A stretch of 64,000 nucleotides of DNA from Luscinia megarhynchos. Lineage: Eukaryota; Chordata; Aves; Passeriformes; Turdidae. Position 1 is the first letter of the stretch. Every line of letters begins with the position of its first letter. Location of the stretch: NCBI GenBank assembly GCA_034336665.1, contig CM067591.1, positions 1,817,884 to 1,881,883 on the forward strand, in the 5' to 3' direction. The notes under the pieces are model-generated. The model saw only the letters and a list, made by a program, of their open reading frames with translations, had not been told where the DNA came from and made no database searches. The position numbers and the translations under genes were made by a program. This document shows positions 39,673 to 50,318 of the stretch, one piece after another.

Positions 39673-39985
39673 TATATTTACTGAAGCACCCCCAAGTACA
39701 TCTCAGGCAGACAAATCCCCCCAAAAATGGGTCACAGCTTTTCAGATTTTATCATTCTGGTCCGTTTGCACATTGAGGGTTAATCTCTTAATTACAGCTT
39801 CAGCTAATAAAATGATTTCCCCAAGTTTGCTCCTCCAAAGTCACTTTTATTTCCATTTTTTTTATTTCCAGGTGTCCTTGATGCCAGCCTGGGCAGGAAT
39901 TGTTGTGTCTGCCCGAACTGGGGAGGCAGCAGCGACTGGGAATGGAGTTTGAGGTTAGAAACTGAATAATTGCAGGGTTATAAAT
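39673..39985 (-). repeat. Dispersed repeat, left arm of an inverted repeat
   Basis: Reverse complement of about 42,265-42,574 with few differences. Contains CAGCGACTGGGAATGGAG and GGCAGGAATTGTTGTGTCTG on the plus strand. Not a family I recognise. Confidence 0.85.
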
Positions 39986-40505
39986 AGAGAAATTTATATA
40001 TATATATATATATATACATCGATAGATATATAGATATATAGATTAGTTATAGATATAGATACAGATATATAGATATATATATATAGATATAGATATATAG
40101 ATATATAGATTTAGATAATAGATATAGATATAGATGTAGATCTAGATATAGATAAAGATATATAGATATATAGATATAAAAATATATATTTAGATAGAAA
40201 TATATGGATATATTTATATAGGTATAGATAGATTATATAGATATATAGATATATAGATTTAGATTATAGATATAGATATAGATGCAGATGTAGATGTAGA
40301 TATAGATAAAGATATATTGATATATAGATATAGATATAAAAAATATATAGGTAGAAATATATGGATATATTTAAATAGGTACAGATAGATATAGATATAT
40401 TGAGATATATATAGATATATTACTATATTTATATATTGCTGTATAGATATATAAATACATAGGTATAGATATATATATATATATAGATATATAGATTTTA
40501 TAGAT
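39986..40505. repeat. GATATA microsatellite array
   Basis: AT-rich TAGATATAGATATATAGA units, the mirror partner of the TATATC array at 41,800-42,250. Confidence 0.95.
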
Positions 40506-41085
40506 AGATTTTTTGCATTTTTTGTGGGTTTTTTTCTGGGATTTTTTTTCGCATTTTTTGTGGGGGGTTTTTTGCATTTTCTGGGCAATTTTTGTGGGGT
40601 TTTTTCTGGGTTTTTTTTTTTTTTTTTGCATTTTCTGGGTTTATTTGCATTTTTGTGGGTTTTTTGCATTGTTTGTGGGGTTTTTACTGGGGCTTTTTTT
40701 TTTTGCATTTTCTGGGCATTTTTGTGGGGTTTTTTCGGTTTTATTTTTTGGGGTTTTTTGCATTTTCTTTTTTTTTGTTGCATTTTCTGTGGGTTTTTTC
40801 CATTTTCTGGGGGTTTTTTTGCATTTTCTGTGTCCTTTTGCATTTTTTTGTGGGTTTTTTTCTGGTGGTTTTTTTTCTTGCATTTCTTTTTTTTTTTTTT
40901 CATTTTCTGTGGGTTTTTTCCACTTTCTGGGGGTTTTGCATTTTCTGTGTCTTTTTTGCATTTTTTGTGGGATTTTTTCTTTTTTTTGCATTTTCTTGGG
41001 TTTTTTGTTGGGGTTTTTTGCCTTTTCTGTGGTTTTTTTTCCATTTTCTGGTTTTTTTCATTTTCTCTGTTTTTCCCCTGCCCTC
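40506..41085. repeat. T-rich minisatellite TTTTTTGCATTTTCTGTGGG
   Basis: About 580 bp of units based on GGGTTTTTTGCATTTTCTG with long T runs. Confidence 0.95.
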
Positions 41086-41795
41086 TCCATGCTGACGGCC
41101 GGCGCCACCCCCGTCCCCCCACCCATCCATCTTCGCTCCATCTGCGGCCCCAAAACTCAATTACTGCTGGGGGCAGGGAACCCTGCCCCTTCTCCTCCCA
41201 CATTTCACCCAAAATTAAAAAATAAAATTAAAAAAACCCAAACTCGCCGCGGAGCCCGCACAGCAGGAGCGATTTCCTTCAGGGAAATTTGCAATTCTGA
41301 TTTTTCTCCTCCCTCCTCCTCCTCTAAAAAAAAAAATAAAATAAATAACTCAGCGTAACAAAAACCAGGGTGAAATTGAAATTGATCTCCGGAGCTGGCC
41401 AGCAGTAATTTAATCAGAAAAACCTCACTCCTGGTTTTTTTTTTTTTTTTAACCCTTAAATTAACCAGAGGATGTTGGGGTGGGGGTGGGAGAGGTTTCA
41501 GAAATCCAGAATCTCTTCCCCAAGCTCCTCTGGAGCCAAAATGCGAAAAAAAATAATAACTTTATAATAATAAATATATATAACAATCATTGTATAAATA
41601 ATAAATAATAACTCACCCAAATCCTCAATTAATTCTTCAGCCAGAGTTTGTGAAATTCCACGTGGGATAAGGGAACTCAGGACAGAATTCTGGTTTATTT
41701 TGGCGTTTTTTGGGTGTTTTTGGGGTTTTTTTTCGTGCCAAAGTTCACTTCTCACCAGCCTGCATGTCAAGGTGGTGCTTTGTGGTTTTAATAAT
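41086..41795. other. Unique AT-rich spacer of the inverted repeat
   Basis: Non-repetitive, with short A and T runs. No splice-bounded coding sequence or known element. Includes CAGGAGCGATTTCCTTCAGG and CTGGCCAGCAGTAATTTAAT, which look like ordinary single-copy DNA. Confidence 0.6.
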
Positions 41796-41799
41796 ATCA

Positions 41800-42264
41800 A
41801 TAAATATTAGTATATAGAAATAAATCTCTCTATATATCAATATCTCTATATACCTATATCTATAAATCTATTTATCTATATATACATCTCTGCATCTATA
41901 CCTTTATATTTAAATATCTATATCAATATATTAATATATCAATATAACAATATAACTATATATATCTATATATCAATATATCTGTATATATATTTATATA
42001 TATGAATATATAAATATATCTATATATTTATATATCTATATATCATTATATGGTTATATATCTATATTTATATTTATATCTATATCTATATGTATCTATA
42101 TATCTATATATCAATATATCTATATATATTTATATCTATATAAATATAAATATATCTATATATTTATATATCTATATATCTATATACCTTTATATCTTTA
42201 TATATCTATATCTGTATCTGTATCTATATCTATATCTAAATCTAAATCAATAAATTTCGATATT
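41800..42264. repeat. TATATC microsatellite array
   Basis: TCTATATATCTATATCTATA units, inverted relative to 39,986-40,505. Confidence 0.95.
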
Positions 42265-42574
42265 AATAACCCTGCAATTATTCAGTTTCTAACCCCAAAC
42301 TCCATTCCCAGTCGCTGCTGCCTCCCCAGCTCGTGCAGACACAACAATTCCTGCCCAGGCTGGCATCAAGGACACCTGGAAATAAAAAAAATGGAAATAA
42401 AAGTGACTTTGGAGGAGCAAACTTGGGGGAAATCATTTTATTAGCTGAAGCTGTAATTAAGAGATTAACCCTCAGTGTGCAAACGGACCAGAATGATAAA
42501 ATCTGAAAAGCTGTGACCCATTTTTGGGGGATTTGTCTGCCTGAGATGTACTTGGGGGTTCTTCAGTAAATATA
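42265..42574 (+). repeat. Dispersed repeat, right arm of an inverted repeat
   Basis: Carries AACTCCATTCCCAGTCGCTG, CTGCCCAGGCTGGCATCAAG and TTAGCTGAAGCTGTAATTAA. Matches the left arm in reverse and, in part, 60,800-60,960 in direct orientation. Confidence 0.85.
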
Positions 42575-43738
42575 GTGAAAAACCCAAAATTCTCTTTTTT
42601 TGTGGGAACTCCCCTTGGAAAATGAGCTGAAAAACCCAAAATCCTCTTTTTATGGGGGTTCCCTTGGAAAACGGGGTGAAAAACCCAAAATTCTCTTTTT
42701 GTGTGGGGGTTCCCTCTTGGAAAATGGGGGTGAAATCTCCAAATTAATCTTTGTGATTGGGACCCCCCTTTGGAAAACGGGGTGAAAAACCCAAAATACT
42801 CTTTTTGTGTGGGGACTCCCCTTGGAAAAATGGGGTGAAAAAACCAAAATTCTCTTTTTGTGTGGGGGCTGCCCTTGGAAAATGGGGGTGAAATCTCCAA
42901 ATTCTTCTTTGTGAGTGGGACTCCCCTTGGAAAACGGGGTGAAAAACCCAAAATCCTCTTTAGGATTGGGACCCCCCCCCCTTGGAAAAACGGGGTGAAA
43001 AACCCCAAATCCTCTTTTTGTGGAGGTTCCTTTGGAAAATGGTGTGAAAAACCCAAAATCCTCTTTAGGATTGGGGTTCCCTCTTGGAAAACGGGGTGAA
43101 AACCCCAAAATCCTCTTTTTATGTGGGGGCTCCCCTTGGAAAATGGGGGTGAAATCTCCAAATTCTTCTTTGTGATTGGGACTCCCTATTGGAAAACGGG
43201 GTGAAAAACCCAAAATCCTCTTTGTGATTGGGGATCCCCTTGGAAAACGGGATGAAAAACCCAAAATCCTCTTTAGGATTGGGGTTCCCTCTTGGAAAAC
43301 GGAGTGAAAACCCCAAATCCTCTTTTTGTGTGGGGACTCCCCTTGGAAAAATGGGGTGAAAAAAACAAAATTCTCTTTCGTGTGGGGGCTGCCCTTGGAA
43401 AATGGGGGTGAAATCTCCAAATTCTTCTTTGTGATTGGGACTTCCCTTGGACAATGGGGTGAAAAACCCAAAATCCTCTTTAGGATTGGGGTTCCCTCTT
43501 GGAAAACGGGGTGAAAAACCCAAAATCCTCTTTTTGTGTGGGGGCTCCCCTTGGAAAATGGGGGTGAAATCTCCAAATTCTTCTTTGTGATTGGGACTCC
43601 CCTTGGACAATGGGGTGAAAAACCCAAAATTCTCTTTGTGAGTGGGACTCCCCTTGGAAAAACGGGGTGAAAACCCCAAAATCCTCTTTCTGATTGGGAC
43701 CCCCCCTATGGAAAACGGGGTGAAAACCCCAACTCCCC
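42575..43738. repeat. 57-bp minisatellite
   Basis: About 20 units of CTTGGAAAACGGGGTGAAAA followed by an ACCCAAAATCCTCTTT half, alternating with a GGGGGTGAAATCTCCAAATT form. Long open frames on the minus strand are repeat only. Confidence 0.95.
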
Positions 43739-43739
43739 T

Positions 43740-44200
43740 TTACGGCGGAGCCCCCAGCCCCCACCGCAGCGATGTCCCCAAATTGGGCAGTCAAGGCTCG
43801 TTCGCCCCCCGCGTTTAACCCCGGCGCTTCCCGGGAGCACAAAGGGCTCTTGTTCCTGTAACCCGAGCCGCCCAAACCCCGGCGCGTTAATTTTAGAGCC
43901 CGCATTCCTCGGCTCGACAATGGCAGATATTTATACCCTGGAATGCGGAGCCCGCCGCGAGTTCGGGGGGCTGGGGGGGCTCTGCCCCGCACGGGGTTTA
44001 TGGGTTTGTGGATCTTCGCATCCCAGTAAAAGTCGGGCGGGGCTGCGCTGGAGGGATGATGGGCAAAGCAGCTGGAAAGGGTGGCGGCGGGAGGTGGACA
44101 CGGACGGAGAGAGACCGAGCATGGGGCTGGAAAGTCCGCTGGGGATGTGGGAGGGTGGGGAGGGAATTTAGGGGTCACAGTGAAACCAGCCGGGGTCCAG
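43740..44200. other. CpG-rich single-copy island
   Basis: Non-repetitive sequence between two arrays, with many CpGs and a CCCGCATTCCTCGGCTCGAC, then GATATTTATACCCTGG, stretch. It could be a conserved regulatory element or a promoter; no coding similarity seen. Confidence 0.45.
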
Positions 44201-44204
44201 CTGG

Positions 44205-46125
44205 GAGGTGCGTCCATCCAGGACACGGGATTGGGGCTGTGTGTCCATCCCCTACAGGATTGCTGTGTCCCCATCCCTACAGGATTGGGGCTGTGTGTCC
44301 ATCCCTAATCACGGGATTGGGGCTGTGGGTCCATCCCAGGGACACGGGATTGGGGCTGTGTCCATCCCTAATCACAGGATTGGGGCTGTGTGTCCATCCA
44401 GGACACGGGATTGGGGCTGTGTGTCCATCCCCAATCAGAGGATTGGGGCTGTTGGTCCATTCCTAATTACAGGATTGGGCTGTGTGTCCATCCCTAATTA
44501 CAGGATTGGGGCTGTGTGTCCATCTGTAATCACAGGATTGGGGCTGTGTGTCCATCCCTAATTCCAGGATTGGGGCTGTGTGTCCATCCCTAATTACAGA
44601 TTTGGCTGTGTGTCCATCCCCAGTCAGAGGATTGGGGCTGTGTGTCCATTCCTAATTACAGGACTGGGGCTGTGTGTCCATTCCCTAATTACAGGATTGG
44701 GGCTGTGTGTCCATCCCTAATCACAGGACTGGGGCTGTGTGTCCATCTGTAATTACAGGATTGGGGCTGTGTGTCCATCTGTAATTCCAGGATTGGGGCT
44801 GTGTGTCCATCCCTAACTCCAGGATTTGGGGCTGTGTGTCCATCTTTAATTCCAGGATTGGGGCTGTGTGTCCATCCCCAATTACAGATTTGGGCTGTGT
44901 GTCCATCCCTAATCACAGGATTGGGGCTGTGTGTCCATCCCTAATTACAGGATTGGGGCTGTGTGTCCATCCCTAATTACAGGATTTGGGCTGTGTGTCC
45001 TTCCCTAATTACAGGACTGGGGCTGTGTGTCCATCCCTAATTACAGGATTGGGGCTGTGTGTCCATCTGTAATTCCAGGATTTGGGCTGTGTGTCCATCC
45101 CTAATTACAGGACTGGGGCTGTGTGTCCATCTGTAATTACAGATTTGGGCTGTGTGTCCATTCCTAATTACAGGATTGGGGCTGTGTGTCCATCCCTAAT
45201 CACAGGATTTGGGCTGTGTGTCCATCCCTAATTCCAGGATTTGGGCTGTGTGTCCATCCCTGGTCACAGGATTTGGGCTGTGTGTCCATCCCTAATTACA
45301 GATTTGGGCTGTGTGTCCATCCCTAATTACAGATTTGGGCTGTGTGTCCATCTGTAATCACAGGATTGGGGCTGTGTGTCCATCCCTAATTACAGGACTG
45401 GGGCTGTGTGTCCATCCCTGGTCACAGGACTGGGGCTGTGTGTCCATCCCTGGTCACAGGATTTGGGCTGTGTGTCCATCCCTAATCACAGGACTGGGGC
45501 TGTGTGTCCATCCCTAATTCCAGGATTTGGGCTGTGTGTCCATCCCCAATCACAGGAATGGGGCTGTGTGTCCATCTGTAATTCCAGGATTGGGGCTGTG
45601 TGTCCATCCCTAATTACAGATTTGGGCTGTGTGTCCATCCCTAATTACAGATTTGGGCTGTGTGTCCATCTGTAATCACAGGATTGGGGCTGTGTGTCCA
45701 TCCCTAATTACAGGACTGGGGCTGTGTGTCCATCCCTGGTCACAGGACTGGGACTGTGTGTCCATCCCTGGTCACAGGATTTGGGCTGTGTGTCCATCCC
45801 TAATCACAGGACTGGGGCTGTGTGTCCATCCCTAATTCCAGGATTTGGGCTGTGTGTCCATCCCTAATCACAGGAATGGGGCTGTGTGTCCATCTGTAAT
45901 TCCAGGATTGGGGCTGTGTGTCCATCCCTAATTACAGATTTGGGCTGTGTGTCCATCCCTAATTTCAGGATTTGGGCTGTGTGTCCATCCCTAATTTCAG
46001 GATTGGGGCTGTGTGTCCATCCCTAATTACAGGATTGGGGCTGTGTGTCCATCACAAATCACAGAATTTGGGCTGTGTGTCCATCTGTAATCACAGGATT
46101 GGGGCTGTGTGGCCATCCCAGGACA
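44205..46125. repeat. 32-bp minisatellite, about 60 units
   Basis: Units of GGATTGGGGCTGTGTGTCCA followed by TCCCTAATTACA. Sub-blocks recur: 45,270-45,590 is repeated nearly exactly at 45,590-45,900. Confidence 0.97.
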
Positions 46126-46129
46126 CTGG

Positions 46130-47080
46130 GTGGACTCTTTTTTTTCCATGGAAAAATTTCATATTTATTCCCATAAATATTTGAGGATAAACTGGGATTT
46201 ATCTCCCTCATTTCCCCATTATTTCTCCATTCTGAAACAGAACTGGACAATCCTCACATAAATTTCATATTTATTCCCATAATTGCTTGGGGATAAACTC
46301 TGATTTTCTCCCCCACTTCCCCATTATTTATCCATTCTGTAACTGAGACATGGACAATAAAATTCATATTTATTCCCATAAATGTTTGAGGATAAACTGG
46401 GTTTTTCTCCCCAATATTTTCCCACCCCTGCACCGAGATCTGTAGTGTCTTGTAATAAATTTCATATTCATTCCCATAAATATTTGAGGATAAACTCTGA
46501 TTTTCTCCCCCAACTTCCCCAATATTTCTCCATTCTGTAACTCAGACCTGGACAATAAATTTCATATTTATTCCCATAAATGTTTGAGGATAAACTGGGA
46601 TTTTTTTCCCCCCATTCCTCAATATTTCTCTAGCCTGGAACCCAGAACTAAACAACAAATTTCATATTTATTCCCATAAATATTTAAGGATAACCTGTGG
46701 GATTTTTTTCCACCTCCCCAACATTATCCATCCTGGCACCCAGATTTGGACAATGTTCCCATAAATTTCGTATTTATTCCTATGAATATTTAGAGATAAA
46801 CTGGGATTTTCTCCCCAATATTTGCCCACCCTGGCACCCAGATCTGGACAATCTTCTAATAAATTTCATATTTTATTTATGGAATAAAATATGACTATTT
46901 GAGGATAAGCTGTAATTTTCTCCCCTCCCCAGCATTTGCACCTCCTGGCACTCAGATCTGGACAATAAATTTCATTTTTATTCCCATGAATATTTAAGGA
47001 TAACTCGTGAGTTTTCTCCCCCCATTCCCCAATATTTCTCCAGAACTGGACAATAAATTCAATATTTGTTCCCAAAATTC
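46130..47080. repeat. About 100-bp tandem repeat
   Basis: Nine units containing TTTCATATTTATTCCCATAA, GATAAACTGGGATTTTCTCC and CACCCAGATCTGGACAAT. Confidence 0.95.
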
Positions 47081-47099
47081 TCCTGGTGCCAGCGAAGTG

Positions 47100-47320
47100 C
47101 TGCCACCAAAGGGAAAACCACAAATGAGGATGAGGAAGATGAAACTAAAAACTAAAAACTAAAAAACTAAAAAAAAATTAAAAACTAAAAATCAGAAACT
47201 AAAAACTAAAAGCCAGAAACTAAAAACTAAAAATTCAAAACTTAACTAAAAAATTATTTAAATTTTAAAAACTAACTAAAATAAAGATATTAAAAAACAT
47301 TTAATATTCCAGAACCTCCT
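47100..47320. repeat. AAAACTAAAAACT simple repeat
   Basis: A-rich units of AAACTAAAAACTAAA type, followed by a short AT-rich stretch. Confidence 0.9.
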
Positions 47321-47391
47321 CCCAATTTGGGGGTCCAGCACCCACCCAACCCCCCCAGCACCTCAAAAACAACAAATATTCAGGTAATCTC

Positions 47392-47397
47392 TTTAAT
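47392..47397 (-). promoter_or_regulatory. FIGNL2: Possible distal FIGNL2 poly(A) signal (ATTAAA)
   Basis: ATTAAA on the minus strand at the edge of a single-copy AT-rich block (47,380-47,620) typical of a vertebrate 3' UTR end. An AATAAA at 48,390-48,395 is a proximal alternative. Confidence 0.35.
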
Positions 47398-47639
47398 ACT
47401 GTGTAATACTTTTTTTTTTTTCTTTTTAAAATACAGCATTTCTTGAGGTAGACCTAGAGCTTGTCTGTCTCAGACATCGATAAGACATGAATTAAATAAT
47501 TTCATGTACAATACGTTGCAAAAATGAGGTAGAAATGGTTACAGAGAGTGTACAAATAGGATAATAATAATAATAATAATAATTAATAATAAGTCTTCAG
47601 GAAGCCAGCACGACTTTTTGGAGGGGGTAATGCCCTGGA

Positions 47640-47955
47640 TGCAATGGGAAATGGGAAATTGGGGGAAAATTGGGAAAATTGGGGGAAAATTGGGGGAAAA
47701 ACTGGGTAAGATTGGGGGGAAAATTGGGGGAAAATTGGGGGAAAATTGGGGGAAATTGGGGAAAATTTAGGGGGAAGTTGGGGAAAATTTAGGGGGAAGT
47801 TGGGGAAAAAAATGGGGGAAAATTGAGGGAAATTTGGGGAAAATTGGGAAAAATTGGGGAATAATTGGGGGAAAATTGGGGAAAATGGGGGATATATTGG
47901 GGAAAATTGGGGAAAAAATGGGGGAAATTGGGGGAAAAATTGGGGAAACCTGGCA
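47640..47955. repeat. GGGGGAAAATTGGGG repeat
   Basis: About 315 bp of short GGGGAAAATTGGGGGAAAAT units. Confidence 0.95.
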
Positions 47956-49094
47956 GACACCTCTGGGGGAGCCCCTGGGAGGGATCTGTTCCCTGAGGTT
48001 TGAGGGGCTCCTCTTAGGGGGGGCATTTAGAGGACTAAAAATAATAAAAATTACTCCAAAATAATCATAATTATGATTTTTTTCATGGGGAAATGAAGCA
48101 AAGACGGGCTGGGGGTTCACACCCTGTGCAAAGCCCCTGGCTCAGCCCTGCTGGGTTTTGATTTTTACTTTTTTGGGGAGGGAAAAATGAGTTTTATCTG
48201 CTCCAAAAAGTGGTGCCAGCAGCAGCTCCCAACCTACAGCACTAAACTTTCCACTGAAGACACGTTACTCCACCAAACGCTACGATAAACCATGTCAAAA
48301 AAAAACAACATTTCAAATAAAATTATGGCATAATATATGTGGAAAGCACCTGAAATACATTCAAATTTCATCTTTGTAACAGCTTCAAGTTTATTTTTTC
48401 CTGTTATTTCTTCCTTTCTTCACCCCCTTTGGAAGCAAAAGCAGGAGGTAGCTTTGTCCCAGCTGGGAAAACTCTTTAAAAAATCTCCTTTTTTTCCTTT
48501 TCTGAGAAGATAAAAAGTGTTTTTAAAAAAAACATTCTTTAGTTTTTCTGAGGTAATTCTTTTTCCTGAGTAGTTAAAAAGAAAAAAACAAACAAACAAA
48601 CAAAAAAATAACTACAGACCTTACAAAAATAAAAACCCAAGTCTAGGATATTCAACAATCTACAGCATTTTACTCCAAAACCCCTCTGGTTTGTGGGGTG
48701 TAACCCCAGTTTTTGGGGTGAAACCCCCAGGTTTGGGGTGAAACCTTCTTGTTTTGGGGTGAAATTCCCTGGTTTTGGGCGTCTCCCCCTTTCCCTGATC
48801 AAGGTGAGAAGGGGCTCCAAAGACACCCGAGGTATTTCTGTTGGGAATAATAAAAGCAATTTAAAAATTAATTAAAAAAAAAAACAACAATAAAGCTTTT
48901 GGGTGGATGGGGGAGCTCCTGGGTCTGAGCCTGGGGCGGATCCTGATGCCCAAAATCTCCCTGGGCGCCTCCAGGGTGGGGTGGGGAAATAATAAATAGT
49001 TATCCTGAGTTGTGGGCGAGGCTCCCCAAAAAGAGCGTGGGAAATCCCCGGGGGAGGTGGAAATGGGAAAGATGAGGTCAGAGGGGCTGGGAGG

Positions 49095-50240
49095 AGGGAC
49101 CTGACCCCAAATCCATGGAGAGATCTGACCCCAAATCCATGGAGGGACCTGACCCCAAATCCATGGAGAGATCCGACCCCAAATCCAGGGAGGGACCTGA
49201 CCCCAAATCCATGGGGGAACTGACCCCAGATCCATGGAGAGATCCGACCCCAAATCCAGGGAGGGACCTGACCCCAAATCCAGGGAGGGACCTGACCCCA
49301 AATCCATGGAGGGATCTGACCCCAAATCCATGGAGGGATCTGACCCCAGATCCATGGAGGGACCTGACCCCAGATCCATGGAGGGATCTGACCCCAAATC
49401 CATGGGGGGACCTGACCCCAAATCCATGGAGGGATCTGACCCCAAATCCATGGAGGGATCTGACCCCAAACCCATTGAGGGACCTGATCCATGGAGGGAT
49501 CTGACCCCAAATCCAGGAAGGGACCTGACCCCAAATCCATGGAGGGATCTGACCCCAGATCCATGGAGGGACCTGACCCCAAATCCATGGAGGGATCTGA
49601 CCCCAAACCCATTGAGGGACCTGATCCATGGAGGGATCTGATCCCAAATCCAAGCAGGGAACTGACCCCAGATCCAGGGAGGGATCCGACCCTGGCTGGG
49701 ATCCAGCATTGTTGGGGTCCTGGGGGCTCTCCCTGCTGCTGAAATCAAACCAAGGCAAATCCCAAATCCATGGGGGGATCTGACCCCAGTCAGAGACTCA
49801 GAGTCCCTCTGAACTCCAATTCCATGGAGGGATCCAGAGCCCCTTAAGACCCAAATCCGTGGAGGGATCTGACCCCAAATCCGTGGAGGGATCTGACCCC
49901 AAATCCAGGGAGGGACCTGACCCCAAATCCATGCAGGGATCTAACCCCAGATCCATGGAGGGACCTGACCCCAGATCCATGGAGGGATCCGACCCTGGCA
50001 TTTTTGGGGTCCTGGGGGCTCTGGGCGCTCTCCCTGCTGCTGAAATCAAACCAAGGCAAATCCCAAATCCATGGGGGATCTGACCCCAAATCCATGGAGG
50101 GATCCAGAGCCCCTGAAGACCCCAAATCCATGAAGGGATCTGAACCCAAATCCATGGAGGGACCTGACCCCAAATCCATAAATGGATCCGACCCCAAATC
50201 CATGGAGGGATCCAGAGCCCCTCTGAACCCCCAACCCACG
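49095..50240. repeat. 24-bp minisatellite in the FIGNL2 3' region
   Basis: About 45 units of GGGATCTGACCCCAAATCCA TGGA type. A larger block ending CTCCCTGCTGCTGAAATCAA occurs twice (near 49,725 and 50,030), so the array grew partly by long duplications. Confidence 0.95.
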
Positions 50241-50318
50241 GAATGATCCGACCCTCCAGAGACCCCTCGCCCCAATCCACACCCCAAACCCGCCCCCAGC
50301 CCCTTCCCTCCCCCCCGG

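Larger units (their letters stand above)
47400..50318 (-). other. FIGNL2: Probable FIGNL2 3' UTR and flank
   Basis: Single-copy AT-rich blocks (47,400-47,620; 48,080-48,700) with UTR-like character lie downstream of the FIGNL2 stop, separated by repeats. Fidgetin genes often have long 3' UTRs. The extent is inferred. Confidence 0.4.

Noticed and set aside
42312..42506. 65-codon open frame without ATG in the right inverted-repeat arm
   Set aside because: The frame is broken by a base difference in the left arm and is not preserved at 60.8 kb; no known similarity.
42650..43679. 325- and 186-codon minus-strand frames
   Set aside because: Pure 57-bp minisatellite.
44205..46125. CRISPR-like array
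   Set aside because: Units are 32 bp with no unique spacers, in an animal genome; it is a minisatellite.
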